Notes: generated by a model not told the origin, from the letters alone. 64,000 nt of DNA from Nostoc sp. NIES-4103 (GCF_002368335.1 NZ_AP018288.1:2398208-2462207); one strand, 5' to 3'; positions 16,949 through 25,638 are shown, numbered from the stretch's first letter. A program made the numbers and translations.

Positions 16949-17354
16949 TTACTCCTGTCCCGGTGTAAAAATACCTGTTTTTCTTACGAACCGCCCTCCG
17001 GGTGACGCTCCTTCGTCGCTACCGCTGACGCTCGAAGACTCGCTAACGCTGCGCTAACGCTAACGCCAGTTCTCCATCTCGGCAGAAGCCCTTCGGGTTC
17101 GGCAGTCCCCCAGACGCTCGAAGACTCGCTAACGCTGCGCTAACGCCGGGAACCGCCAAGACGGGGGCTGCCTCACCAAGACGGGGACTGGACTCACAGA
17201 GGCGCAGAGAACACAGAGGTAGAGAGGTTATAGGTAATCTTTTGCCGGGAAGAGAGTAATACACTTCTTTGTGCCTTTGTGTCTTTGTGTTTTTTAACTA
17301 CAAAGACACCGAGTCACAAAGGTAAAAGTTTCTTTCACTTAGAACGTCAACAAT
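16949..17354. other. repeat block between coxA and coxC
   Basis: A mosaic of dispersed-repeat modules: a 34-base exact duplication (17027-17060 and 17113-17146), GGCAGTCCCC and CCAAGACGGGG pieces, then at 17265-17332 an inverted CTTTGTG...CACAAAG structure that could fold into a hairpin in the mRNA between coxA and coxC. No gene is seen. Confidence 0.65.
17027..17146. repeat. 34-base exact direct duplication
   Basis: The segment starting GACGCTCGAAGACTCGCTAA and ending GCGCTAACGC occurs at 17027-17060 and 17113-17146, 86 bases apart. It is part of a larger dispersed-repeat mosaic also seen at 5400-5500 and 38500-38600. Confidence 0.75.
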
Positions 17355-17942
17355 ATGACCATAGCGACTACAAGCGAACATCACGAAGAACATCATCAAG
17401 ATTTGCGAGTCTGGGGTCTGTTGACATTCCTCGTCTCTGAATCGTTAATGTTTGGCGGATTTTTTGCTACTTATTTGTTTTTTCGAGGTACTAGCGAAGC
17501 TTGGCCTCCGGAAGGAACTGAAGTAGAACTATTGTTGCCGACGATTAACACCATTATTCTGGTGTCTAGTAGTTTCGTCATTCACTTTGGTGATAAGGCG
17601 ATTAAGAACAATGATGTCAAAGGAATGCAACGGTGGTATATTATCACCGCCATTATGGGTGCAATTTTTTTGCTTGGTCAGGCTTATGAATACATGACCT
17701 TGGGATATGGTTTGACAACCAACGTCTTTGCCAACTGCTTTTATATCATGACTGGGTTCCACGGTTTGCACGTTTTCGTGGGACTGTTATTGATTTTAGG
17801 AGTATTGCAGCGATCGCGCCGTCCTGGTCACTATTCTGCCACCAAACACACTGGCATCGAAATGGCAGAAATTTACTGGCACTTCGTAGACATCATTTGG
17901 ATTGTTCTGTTCACCTTAGTGTACATTCTCACTTTGTTTTAG
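17355..17942 (+). CDS. coxC: cytochrome c oxidase subunit III (heterocyst-type set)
   Basis: 195 residues with about five membrane helices, the short form of subunit III common in cyanobacteria. Typical motifs are WGLLTFLVSESLMFGGFFATY at the first helix, GFHGLHVFVGLLL and EIYWHFVDIIWIVLF near the end. The His-rich N-terminus (EHHEEHHQD) is a usual feature of the family. It completes the coxBAC set; the repeat block of about 400 bases between coxA and coxC is unusual for an operon but no terminator-like poly-T hairpin is obvious there. Confidence 0.94.
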   Translation: MTIATTSEHHEEHHQDLRVWGLLTFLVSESLMFGGFFATYLFFRGTSEAWPPEGTEVELLLPTINTIILVSSSFVIHFGDKAIKNNDVKGMQRWYIITAIMGAIFLLGQAYEYMTLGYGLTTNVFANCFYIMTGFHGLHVFVGLLLILGVLQRSRRPGHYSATKHTGIEMAEIYWHFVDIIWIVLFTLVYILTLF

Positions 17943-18065
17943 GGAATTGGGGATTGGGCATAGGGCATAGGGCATTGGGTATTTAGAAAATCTTTCCCCA
18001 GTCCCTAATCACCAGTCCCCAGTCCCTAATCACCAGTCCCCAGTCCCCAGTCCCCAGTCCCAAAA
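17943..18065. repeat. heptamer array between coxC and the TPR-like gene
   Basis: GGGCATA-type units change into CCCAGTC/CCTAATC-type units that continue to within a few bases of the next start codon, so the array occupies the expected ribosome-site region. Confidence 0.75.
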
Positions 18066-18069
18066 CTTT

Positions 18070-18555
18070 ATGCAAGTTGATGCTAACCGGTTTTCATGGT
18101 TTCAGGTGCCAGAAGATATCAAAAAATTATTGATATTAGCAGCACAAACCTGGGAAAACACTTCAGAATCAGAAAAGTATATCCAACAAGCTTTAGAACA
18201 AGCTGAGGGAAATACAGAGGTTTTGGTAGCAGCATATAGATTTTTCTACTATAAAAATAATTATTTACTTGCGCTACAAACAGCAGCCAAAGTTTTAGAT
18301 AAAATTAAAGAAGAAGAACAATTTCCAGATAATTGGCAGCAACTTGAGCCAATATTAGTTAATCGTCGAGAAGAACCCAAAATCAGATTGTACTTAAATG
18401 CTTATGCTGCTTCTGGATTAGTCTTAGCAAAGTTAGGACAACTAGAGCAAGCAAAAGAAATAAGTACTAGAGTCAAAAATATTGACAATAAAAATGATTT
18501 TGGCTCAGGTATTCTCCTGGATATTTTGACACGTCCAGCAGAAGAAGATGAATAA
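18070..18555 (+). CDS. TPR-like helical protein of the nif/cox2 neighbourhood
   Basis: 161 residues, soluble and strongly helical. Segments such as WENTSESEKYIQQALEQAEG, NYLLALQTAAKVLDKIKEEE and YAASGLVLAKLGQLEQAKEI have the spacing of tetratricopeptide-like helix pairs, suggesting a protein-protein interaction role in the cytoplasm. From memory a similar gene follows cox2 in Anabaena, with unknown function. It is in line with coxBAC and the cupin gene; a role in heterocyst or nitrogenase physiology is inferred from position only. Confidence 0.75.
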   Translation: MQVDANRFSWFQVPEDIKKLLILAAQTWENTSESEKYIQQALEQAEGNTEVLVAAYRFFYYKNNYLLALQTAAKVLDKIKEEEQFPDNWQQLEPILVNRREEPKIRLYLNAYAASGLVLAKLGQLEQAKEISTRVKNIDNKNDFGSGILLDILTRPAEEDE

Positions 18556-18621
18556 GTCAACGTAGGGGCGCACAGCTAGCTGTGCGCCCGTACATCAATC
18601 ATCAGTCAACAGTCAATAGTC

Positions 18622-18786
18622 ATGAATAATTTCTACCATCCTCTTTCCACATCATCTACTCTTCCTAGTAACCCTCTTCCTGCTACTATTCCCCTATCTC
18701 CTATAAGCATTCCCAAAGAAAATCCTGGTATTCTTTATCCTGCGCCAGTATTTCTCTTGCCGCAATCTTCACAACTGACAATTTAA
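18622..18786 (+). CDS. possible 54-residue proline-rich small protein
   Basis: A frame from the ATG at 18622 to a stop at 18786, five bases before the cupin gene. The product is rich in Pro and Ser (HPLSTSSTLPSNPLPATIPL) with no signal peptide. The upstream DNA is a GTCAATAGTCAT heptamer-like repeat with no clear ribosome site. The tight spacing to the next gene is the main reason to keep it; it may be non-coding. Confidence 0.35.
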   Translation: MNNFYHPLSTSSTLPSNPLPATIPLSPISIPKENPGILYPAPVFLLPQSSQLTI

Positions 18787-18791
18787 AATTT

Positions 18792-19403
18792 ATGAAAGGT
18801 AGGGATTGGCTAGTAACTGAAGACGGTCAGTATCAAGCTTGTAAATCTGTCAGAGCATGGGATTTATTAAGAGAGAATTATCGTCTTTATCGGTTTCTCA
18901 CTGAAGTTGAGGATGTTCTCAATGATGTAGACGATGAATCTACTCGTCTCCCAGAAATCCGAATGCTGGTAAGACGCTTGGTTGTGAATTCCTACTGGGT
19001 AAGAAGTCAATATTTAGAACCTTCTGCCAAAACGGGAACCTCTGTTTTACTCCTATACGATGAATTGGGTTTTCCGCTGACAGTGCAAACAGTTACATTT
19101 GTACCAGGAACCCTATCAACGATTCATAATCATGGAACTTGGGGAGTAGTAGCGGTGTTAAAAGGTCAGGAAAAAAACACTTTTTGGCGACGCGATCGCA
19201 CCCCCGGCTCTGAAGACAAAATTGAACCCACGGGTGAAATAATTCTCTCTCCTGGAGATATTATTAGTTTCACTCCTGGGGCAATTCATAGTGTAGAAGC
19301 AGTCGGTGATGAACCAACTGTAACTTTTAACATTTATGGTGAAACTGATCCAAAAGAAAGATTCGAGTTTGACCCAGTTAAACAGAGTGCTAAAAAATTT
19401 TAG
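18792..19403 (+). CDS. cupin protein, cysteine dioxygenase-like
   Basis: 203 residues. A beta-barrel cupin signature is seen: VPGTLSTIHNHGTWGVVAVLKG (His-x-His metal site, residues ~115-130), then LSPGDIISFTPGAIHSVEA with the third His. This matches the cysteine-dioxygenase/PCO-like branch, iron enzymes that oxidise thiols with oxygen. The actual substrate is unknown. It lies between the cox2 genes and the nitrogenase-associated protein, in a block that also contains cysteine synthase, so a role in sulfur or oxygen handling in heterocysts is possible but only inferred. Confidence 0.8.
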   Translation: MKGRDWLVTEDGQYQACKSVRAWDLLRENYRLYRFLTEVEDVLNDVDDESTRLPEIRMLVRRLVVNSYWVRSQYLEPSAKTGTSVLLLYDELGFPLTVQTVTFVPGTLSTIHNHGTWGVVAVLKGQEKNTFWRRDRTPGSEDKIEPTGEIILSPGDIISFTPGAIHSVEAVGDEPTVTFNIYGETDPKERFEFDPVKQSAKKF

Positions 19404-19732
19404 CAACAGTCAACATAATTCGTAATTGATAATTCGTAATTCGTAATTATTAGCCTACGACTTCAGATCCTTGCTTTGAAATCATGATTGCAAAGAGCAT
19501 TTATCTTTATATTGATGCAATTTGCTTTCTGAGAACTTGCACATTCTCAATTAACCGTAAGGTAGGCAATGCTGCAATGTAAAAATATGGGTTTCATAGC
19601 ACTAAAAGCATTACCCACCCTACAAAAATTTCAATAAGGCAACTGGAATAGATGTAAGCTCTCTATCTATTTAATTACGAATTACGAATTACGAATTACG
19701 AATTAGTAATTATTCTATTAGGAGGCAGTTGA
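19404..19732. other. intergenic region with AATTACG-type heptamer arrays
   Basis: AATTCGTAATTCGTAATT-like units near 19420-19450 and ACGAATT units at 19675-19705. A strong AGGAGG ribosome site follows at 19721-19726. No gene is seen. Confidence 0.65.
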
Positions 19733-20206
19733 ATGGCAAGAGTAATTTTCTATGAAAAACCAGGCTGTAAAAATGGTACCAGGCAAAAAGTATTATTAAC
19801 AGCTGCGGGACATGAAGTGGTAGCATACAGCCTATTAACAGAACCTTGGACAGTGGAACGTTTGCGCTCATTTTTTGGCGATCGCCCCGTAGCCGAATGG
19901 TTTAATCGTTCTGCACCAAAGGTAAAATCTGGTGAGATAGTGCCAGAAAATATCGATGCAGAAACCGCTTTATTGTTAATGTTGAAAGAGCCTCTATTAA
20001 TTCGTCGTCCATTAATAGAAGTAGGCGATCGCCGCGAAGTCGGTTTCGATGTAGAAAAGCTTGATGCTTGGATTGGCTTAAAACCTGTAGACGAATCCTT
20101 CCAACAAATGAGCGAAAACCTCATGAGCCAAGATTTACAAGGATGCGCCCACGGTCATCATAATCATGAACACCACCAAAAGCAAGGTGGCTGTAACCAT
20201 CATTAA
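19733..20206 (+). CDS. nitrogenase-associated protein, ArsC/Spx-like fold, His-rich tail
   Basis: 157 residues. The N-terminus MARVIFYEKPGCKNGTRQK matches the thioredoxin-fold ArsC family with a single Cys (C12), and RRPLIEVGDRREVGFD near the middle is the usual substrate-loop region. This subgroup is annotated as nitrogenase-associated protein in diazotrophs. The C-terminus carries Cys and many His (CAHGHHNHEHH, GGCNHH), likely metal-binding. AGGAGG stands seven bases before the ATG, the best ribosome site of the block. Its role may be redox or metal handling for nitrogenase; the reaction is not known. Confidence 0.88.
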   Translation: MARVIFYEKPGCKNGTRQKVLLTAAGHEVVAYSLLTEPWTVERLRSFFGDRPVAEWFNRSAPKVKSGEIVPENIDAETALLLMLKEPLLIRRPLIEVGDRREVGFDVEKLDAWIGLKPVDESFQQMSENLMSQDLQGCAHGHHNHEHHQKQGGCNHH

Positions 20207-20363
20207 ACCAAGTGAGGAGTGAGGAGTGAGGAGTTAGGAGTTAGGAGTTAGGAGTTAGGAATTAGGAGTTAGGAGTTAGTTGTCAGTTGTTATTCTCCCC
20301 ATCTCCCCATCTCCCCATCTCCCCTGCTCCCCATCTCCCCATCTCCCCTGCTCCCAAACAAGA
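20207..20363. repeat. TTAGGAG and CTCCCCAT heptamer-type arrays
   Basis: GTGAGGA/GTTAGGA units run from ~20213 to 20280, followed by CATCTCC units to ~20350, filling the space between two convergent genes. Confidence 0.8.
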
Positions 20364-21323
20364 TCACCGCACACTAGCAGTTTCTAGCGTCAAATCCTGA
20401 AACATGGGTGTGCTGAGGTAACGTTCGCCGAAGGAAGGCTGAATCATCACAATTAACTTACCGGCATTTTCTGGGCGTTTACCTACTTGAAGTGCAGCAC
20501 ACAAAGCAGCACCAGAGGATATTCCAGACAATAAACCTTCTTCTTTTGCTAAGCGTCGCCCATATGTCATCGCCTGTTCGTCGCTGACTCTAATTACTTC
20601 GTCAACTAATTCTAGACGCAAAACATCGGGGACAAATCCCGCACCAATACCTTGAATTTTATGGGGCCCAGCTTCACCGCCAGATAACACTGGGCTGTTG
20701 CTGGGTTCAACTGCGATCGCCTGAATACTTTGCTTGCGACTTTTGAGGACTTCTGCAACACCCGTAATTGTACCACCAGTCCCTACACCAGCAATCACAA
20801 TATCTACTTGTCCATCCGTATCTGCCCAAATTTCCTCGGCGGTGGTTTCGCGGTGAATTTTCGGATTGGCTGAGTTACGGAACTGTTGCAACATATAAGC
20901 ATTGGGGGTACTAGCCACAATTTCTTCAGCTTTACGAATTGCCCCCCGCATTCCTTCAGTACCTAGTGTCAATTGTAGCGTCGCGCCATATGCTTTAAGC
21001 ATAGCTCGTCTTTCTTGGCTCATTGTCTCCGGCATTGTCAAAATTAACTTATAGCCACGCGCAGCGGCCACCATCGCTAGAGCAATACCAGTATTTCCTG
21101 AAGTTGGTTCGACTAAAATCGTTTTTCCTGGTGAAATCAAACCCTCTTTTTCTGCCGAGAGTATCATACTTAAGCCAATACGGTCTTTGACTGAAGCAGC
21201 CGGGTTCATCCCTTCTAACTTGACAACTATCCTCGCTCCTACTCCCTCAGCTTGGGGAATCTTATTGAGCTGAACTAAAGGAGTTTTTCCAATAAGTTCT
21301 GTTACATCTTGAGCAATCCGCAT
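20364..21323 (-). CDS. cysK: cysteine synthase A (O-acetylserine sulfhydrylase)
   Basis: 319 residues, normal length. The PLP lysine is in NPAASVKDRIG (K46), PTSGNTGIA (residues ~73-81) binds substrate, and GTGGTITG holds the cofactor phosphate. It makes cysteine from O-acetylserine and sulfide, using PLP, in the cytoplasm. It faces the nitrogenase-associated gene tail to tail. Cysteine supply for iron-sulfur clusters would fit the neighbourhood. Confidence 0.95.
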   Translation of the reverse strand: MRIAQDVTELIGKTPLVQLNKIPQAEGVGARIVVKLEGMNPAASVKDRIGLSMILSAEKEGLISPGKTILVEPTSGNTGIALAMVAAARGYKLILTMPETMSQERRAMLKAYGATLQLTLGTEGMRGAIRKAEEIVASTPNAYMLQQFRNSANPKIHRETTAEEIWADTDGQVDIVIAGVGTGGTITGVAEVLKSRKQSIQAIAVEPSNSPVLSGGEAGPHKIQGIGAGFVPDVLRLELVDEVIRVSDEQAMTYGRRLAKEEGLLSGISSGAALCAALQVGKRPENAGKLIVMIQPSFGERYLSTPMFQDLTLETASVR

Positions 21324-22336
21324 TATTAACTCCTAGAATCTAGATTTCAGCCAGATTATTTACCTATAACAATCAACTTGTATGTGTTCCAATTGCAGTT
21401 GAGTGTGAGTGAATACCTAAACTATATCTTCTCACTAAAGCATGAATTTGCTAACTTCAGGAGGCAATTTAGTCAAATTTTCCCATTTATTCTTGTCCTA
21501 GAATGTCTTTTATTTACCATAATGGCGTTTGATAATTTTCAATTGCTGAATTTCGCCTGTTTTGGTCAAACTCGGTTTTTGAAGCTACTGGTTACTAACT
21601 AAGGATCTTAGAAATCAACATTATTAGTGTGCAAAATTTTTAACCTTATTTTTACGTTTCTTCTATTTATTATATAAAAATTTACTTCTAGAAAAACTCT
21701 TAATGGTTTTTTCTATATTGTTAGTGTATACTCATCGCCATGTAATAATATGTTTGCTTGAGTACAAGATTTAACGGTCAATAATCTCAAGCTAAAACAG
21801 TCCTTAACTACCAGTCTGCATAGCTTTGATGTTGAGTGCAGAAATACTAGAACCCCTCTTCATAAATACTAGTGCCTTGGCTGAAAAATACTAGCACCCA
21901 TACCCCAAATGATTTTTGAAAGCATTGTCAGCTAAGAGTTATAGACTTTGAGTACAACTTTAATAATTTTAATAATTTTGATCCAGCTAAGCTAAACTCA
22001 GATGAAGAAGGGCAGCTGATATAAAACATATAGGATTTACGCAGAGATTCCCCTCTACCCCCCGAAATTCCTTGGTTTTTGCCAGGTGAACAAGGGGGGA
22101 CTTCTTAACCCTCCTTTTTTGTATTGCTAACAGGGTGAAAAAGTTTTCCGGGTTTGAGTGCGTTAATTCTGAGTTGATAATTATAGCATTTGTGGAAAAT
22201 TTGGTCAGTGGTCAGTGGTCAGTGGTCAGTGGTAATTAGAAAAAGAACTAACAACTAACAACTGACAACTAACAACTAACAACTAACACCTAAAACTCTT
22301 TTCTGGGTGGATACTACCTAGCAAGGGAGAGCAAAG
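21324..22336. other. 1-kb intergenic region with spaced ATACTAG repeats
   Basis: AT-rich and without a believable gene (the frame at 21378-21602 has no ribosome site and Phe/Leu-rich random character). Features inside: three ATACTAG at exact 22-base spacing (21844-21894), a fragment of a dispersed repeat at about 22030-22120, and GGTCAGT/ACAACTA heptamer arrays at 22200-22290. Confidence 0.6.
21844..21894. repeat. three ATACTAG iterons at 22-base spacing
   Basis: ATACTAG begins at 21844, 21866 and 21888. The repeat period is about two helical turns, which would place three sites on the same DNA face. Flanks differ, so only the heptamer is conserved. Confidence 0.6.
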
Positions 22337-22765
22337 ATGAAAGCTAAACTTCTACATGTTCTCACAGTTTGCCTAGTTACTTTAGTGGTGCTTTCTCCAG
22401 GTGTAGTAGTATTTAGTGTAGTTTGGGGACGACACATAGAGTTAGTTAAGACACAGAATTTAGACTGTGAATTGAATAATAATAATTCAGACAAAACTGC
22501 TTTATCTACCCAGACAACGAATACAAATTTGGCTCAATATCAGGGTAGTAGACAATTTCCTGACTGCAATGCCGTGAACCAAGTGCTGACTGCTACCGAA
22601 CAATATAAACTCGCTGCTATCCTTCAATGGTTTATCTTACTAACTCCAATTTTTATTGGTTTAGGAATCATTGTTTATGATAGATATCTTGTTTATCGTG
22701 CTGCTGTTTTAAAAGAACAAATTGAAATGTTAGAAAGATTGTGGCAGCAAAGTATCGAGCAATAA
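22337..22765 (+). CDS. two-helix membrane protein, unknown function
   Basis: 142 residues. Hydrophobic helices at ~6-30 and ~94-113 flank a polar, Asn/Thr/Gln-rich loop with two cysteines (LDCELN and PDCNAVN), which would face the periplasm if the N-terminus is inside. The C-terminus is a charged helix (LKEQIEMLERLWQQ). No family is recognised. It heads a run of three short genes (22337-23416) with close spacing, probably one operon. The start is supported by GGGAGAG a few bases upstream. Confidence 0.65.
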   Translation: MKAKLLHVLTVCLVTLVVLSPGVVVFSVVWGRHIELVKTQNLDCELNNNNSDKTALSTQTTNTNLAQYQGSRQFPDCNAVNQVLTATEQYKLAAILQWFILLTPIFIGLGIIVYDRYLVYRAAVLKEQIEMLERLWQQSIEQ

Positions 22766-22805
22766 GCAACTAAAACTTCGCTCATTCAAAAACAACAAAT
22801 TAACC

Positions 22806-23102
22806 ATGACAGAAGAACGCCACCTTTTGTATTTCGAGCTAATTGACCAGTTACTCAAATGTCCTAACGGTCAAGAACCAGAAGTTTTAGAAGCTCAACC
22901 AGAATTGATTGATGCTGGTTTTGTAGAGACAATGCTACAAGTAGCAACTGCATTTGCACATCAAGGGAATCAAGATGGTGCCCAGTTTTTATTCTTTGTG
23001 GCTCGTGAATTAGCTAAGCAATTGGGATTGTATCCTGAAGTTCCAAATTCTGAAGATGTAAACTCTGAAGTTTCAAATCCTGAAGTTGCAAATAAGGAGT
23101 AA
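22806..23102 (+). CDS. small helical protein with repeated acidic tail
   Basis: 98 residues. The first 75 residues are helical (LLYFELIDQLLKCPNGQE, then DAGFVETMLQVATAFAHQ and AQFLFFVARELAKQLG), like the N-terminal caps seen on cyanobacterial TPR/CHAT proteins. The tail repeats a short motif of the form Pro/Ser-Glu-Val (EVPNSEDVNSEVSNPEV). Its stop is two bases from the next start codon (23105), so the two genes are surely co-translated. Function unknown. Confidence 0.65.
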   Translation: MTEERHLLYFELIDQLLKCPNGQEPEVLEAQPELIDAGFVETMLQVATAFAHQGNQDGAQFLFFVARELAKQLGLYPEVPNSEDVNSEVSNPEVANKE

Positions 23103-23104
23103 AA

Positions 23105-23416
23105 ATGCTGCTGACTGCAACCGACGCTGGACAAATAGCGTTAGAATTTCTGATGGCAGACTGGAACATTGCAGACGATAAAAGAGAGTGGTTCACAATC
23201 TTTAACTCTCGTCTGATTGGTGAAAGTTGGTACATTGTGGAACTCGGCGTAGAAGGTTTTCCCGATCGCTGGTTTATTCAAGTCTACGACACAGCAATGT
23301 GTGACCCCAACTATACATTTTTTTCACCCATCAGTGGTTCACAAGGGTATGTAGACTTCCAAGACGTACCAGAAATAATAGCTGAAGTCTTGGTTGCCGA
23401 GCGTAAGTCTCGATAA
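23105..23416 (+). CDS. small conserved-looking soluble protein
   Basis: 103 residues, no signal or membrane segment. Features: LEFLMADWNIADDKREWFTIFNS cut at LEFLMADWNIADDK, WYIVELGVEGFPDRWFIQVYD and a closing helix VPEIIAEVLVAER. AAGGAG overlaps the end of the preceding gene and serves as ribosome site. It is the last of the three-gene unit. No known family comes to mind. Confidence 0.65.
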   Translation: MLLTATDAGQIALEFLMADWNIADDKREWFTIFNSRLIGESWYIVELGVEGFPDRWFIQVYDTAMCDPNYTFFSPISGSQGYVDFQDVPEIIAEVLVAERKSR

Positions 23417-23585
23417 TCACAATTCAAATTCAAAATTGAAAATACCAGATTAAAACGTGCAATTTAAATGCATGTTAATTAAAATTCAAATTTTGAATTT
23501 CATCAAATGTAGAGACTTGCTTTTGAAAAGTCTCTACAGGATTCGTATACGAGTAAAAAAGAATACGGTAAATTGAGTAGGGGCG

Positions 23586-23845
23586 CACAGCTGTCATTGG
23601 TGTAAACTTAAGCTCAAACGCTTATCCCACAGTCGTTTTACCCCACACGCCAGTTGCTCCACTTGGGGAAACCCCTCTTGGCCGCACTGGCTCCCCTTAA
23701 TCTCCTCCCCTTACCAAGGGGAGGGGCGGTTTTGGCTTTAGACAAAACCGGGGTGGGGTGACGCGGATCTTGATAGTAAGTGAGATAACTGAATATCACA
23801 TTTTTAACAAGGGTTTCACGCGATTGTTGACACCAATGCACAGCT
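23586..23845. repeat. MITE-like element nested in a GCGCACAGCTAGCTGTGCGC repeat
   Basis: Inverted ends CATTGGTGT (23595-23603) and ACACCAATG (23830-23838) bracket a GC-rich palindromic core. CACAGCT occurs on both sides (23586-23592 and 23839-23845). Joining the flanks restores most of the repeat seen whole at 18565-18590, so the element appears to have inserted into it and duplicated seven bases. Confidence 0.6.
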
Positions 23846-23992
23846 AGCTGTGTGCCTCTACAGATGATTCATAGATTCAAATCTTTTTGATTTGTATTGT
23901 TGAAAACAATCAGTCTAAATAGCAATTATCAACCATGATTTATCATCAGAATTTGATCATCATGATGATAAATTAAAAGAAAAATCATTTAT

Positions 23993-24028
23993 ATGAGGTA
24001 CTGCTAAATTAAAGCATACCTCATTTTT
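23993..24028 (+). terminator. poly-T hairpin terminator
   Basis: ATGAGGTA pairs with TACCTCAT and the inner TGCT pairs with AGCA, with one bulged C and an AAATTAA loop, followed by TTTTT. This has the shape of an intrinsic terminator for plus-strand transcripts coming from the three-gene unit. Confidence 0.65.
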
Positions 24029-24138
24029 GCGTTATTTAATATTTAATTAATAAAAAATCTGGCATTATGTCATGTTTAAATGACAAATATATGCTATATT
24101 TAACATAGTGATGAACGCTACAGAAATATCAGTTGATA

Positions 24139-24474
24139 ATGATTGCTGAAGATATCCTAGCTAAAGAATTCACTAGAGTCGTCAGTCACTATTACCCACA
24201 AGTTGGGGAATTGTTAGACGGGTGTTATGTGAAAGTCATCACCTGTTTTTGGGGACGGCCTGCCAGACGCTTGCAATATATAGGCATTTATTGTTCTGAA
24301 GAAATGCTTACCTACGTGCAAGCCAACAAAGAAATACTCAGAGAATTAGCAGATAATATGGGGCTAGTTCAAGTAGTTTGTATAAACGCAAAACGCTTAC
24401 TACGCGATCCAATGTCAAAACTCAAGCACAACGATCCACGCTTATGGTTAGAGTTGCAATGGGTAGTTACTTAG
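24139..24474 (+). CDS. small hypothetical protein
   Basis: 111 residues from the ATG at 24139; a TTG two codons earlier is possible but less likely. Soluble, with a Cys-containing middle (DGCYVKVITCFWGRPARRLQ split at GCYVKVITCFWG) and a LQYIGIYCSEEML stretch, ending in a helix and LRDPMSKLKHNDPRLWLELQW. The composition and codon use look real. No recognised family. It precedes the luciferase-like gene with a heptamer array between. Confidence 0.6.
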   Translation: MIAEDILAKEFTRVVSHYYPQVGELLDGCYVKVITCFWGRPARRLQYIGIYCSEEMLTYVQANKEILRELADNMGLVQVVCINAKRLLRDPMSKLKHNDPRLWLELQWVVT

Positions 24475-24608
24475 CAGGGGAGATGAGGAGATGGGGTGAT
24501 GGGGAGATGAGGGGGATGAGGGGGATGAGGGGGATGAGGGAGATAATTATTCACTCCTAACTCCTAACTCCTAACTCCTAACTCCTAACTCCTAACTCCT
24601 AACTCCTT
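24475..24608. repeat. GGGGATGA and CTCCTAA heptamer arrays
   Basis: GATGAGGGG-type units are followed by eight or more CTCCTAA units that end just before the next start codon. The second array is the reverse complement of the TTAGGAG array at 20228-20279. Confidence 0.8.
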
Positions 24609-24612
24609 AACC

Positions 24613-25638
24613 ATGAAAACTGGACTTTTCTGCAATTACGACAATCATCACCAAGATTACCACCGCGCCATTTTTGAACAAGTTGCACTGGTAAAAGAGG
24701 CGGAAAGCTTAGGCTTTGAAGAAGCTTGGGTAAGTGAGCATCATTTTAGTGAATCCAATTTAAGTCCATCCATGTTATTGTTGATGGCACACTTGGCAGG
24801 ATTGACTACAGATATCCAATTAGGCACAGCTGCGGTGTTATTACCTTTTCATAACCCGATTCGGGTAGCGGAGGATATTGCCACCTTAGATCATTTGTGC
24901 AATGGACGATTATTATTTGGGGTTGCCAAAGGGGGGCCATTTCCCCAACAGAATAAGCATTTTGCCACAGCAATGGGTGAATCTCGTGCCAGGATGCTAG
25001 AGGCTATGGCATTGATTCAGAAGCTTTTATATGAAACTGATGTATCATTTAATGGGCAGTTTTATCAATGCGATCGCCTGACAATTTACCCAAAACCGTT
25101 GCAGCAACAAATTCCAGTATATGTAGCTACTGGTGGGGATGATGGGATAGAATTTGCTGCCAAACATTCCTTTGCTTTGATGGGGGGGCCACCATTTTCT
25201 TTAGAAAGGTTAAAGAATACTCTAGCTAAGTATCGAGCCTTAAATTCTAGTGGTTGTGAAAAGTTGGTGTTAGCACGCTTTTTTTATGTGGGTAAAACAT
25301 ACGATGAGGCTGTGAACGAAGCGTTACCTTTCATTCGTAAATTTAGCCAAAAAATGAAAGCTAACTCCGCTGAAGTTATGCAGAAAAGTTCCAATGGTCA
25401 TAAGCCATTTGACCGTACAAATATTTGTTTTGATGAAGACTATTTGATTGAAAATTCAATCATTGGTGATGTAGTCACTTGTCGAGACAAAATCAAAAAA
25501 TTCCAAGACGAATTAAATTTAGGTACACTAGCGCTCAAACCCTCAGCTTTGACTCTGCAAAAAAACCTAGAGAGTTTGCAGCGCTATAACCAAGAGGTAC
25601 GAAATTATGTCGAAACTACCACTGCTTCCTCCCGATGA
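24613..25638 (+). CDS. luciferase-like (LLM class) flavin-dependent monooxygenase
   Basis: 341 residues. Bacterial luciferase-family features in order: FEEAWVSEHHFSESNLSPS (residues ~37-55), IQLGTAAVLLPFHNPIRVAED, LSNG-type LCNGRLLFGVAKG, and ENSIIGDVVTCRDKIKKF near the end. Such enzymes use reduced FMN and oxygen on an unknown substrate. A CTCCTAA array ends right before the start and no purine-rich ribosome site is visible. The 3' end overlaps the next gene by 32 bases in another frame, so the two are probably co-expressed. Confidence 0.85.
   Translation: MKTGLFCNYDNHHQDYHRAIFEQVALVKEAESLGFEEAWVSEHHFSESNLSPSMLLLMAHLAGLTTDIQLGTAAVLLPFHNPIRVAEDIATLDHLCNGRLLFGVAKGGPFPQQNKHFATAMGESRARMLEAMALIQKLLYETDVSFNGQFYQCDRLTIYPKPLQQQIPVYVATGGDDGIEFAAKHSFALMGGPPFSLERLKNTLAKYRALNSSGCEKLVLARFFYVGKTYDEAVNEALPFIRKFSQKMKANSAEVMQKSSNGHKPFDRTNICFDEDYLIENSIIGDVVTCRDKIKKFQDELNLGTLALKPSALTLQKNLESLQRYNQEVRNYVETTTASSR

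Larger units (their letters stand above)
23417..24138. other. intergenic region with a nested repeat and terminator
   Basis: No gene. It contains a palindromic element inserted in another repeat (23586-23845), a 10-base inverted repeat TTTATCATCA/TGATGATAAA (23939-23972) and a strong poly-T hairpin (23993-24028). Confidence 0.65.

Noticed and set aside
17043..17264. 73-residue minus-strand frame between coxA and coxC
   Set aside because: It is wholly within the dispersed-repeat mosaic and reads as repeated Ala/Ser/Leu-rich motifs.
21378..21602. 74-residue frame downstream of the cysK start
   Set aside because: No ribosome site, Phe/Leu-rich AT-derived sequence, and no neighbour in line.
22030..22120. 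Another complete MITE-like element
   Set aside because: GC-rich repeat modules are present but I could not find matching inverted ends or a flanking duplication.
20207..24608. CRISPR array as an explanation for the tandem repeats
   Set aside because: Units are seven bases without spacers of 30-40 bases, and no cas genes are present.
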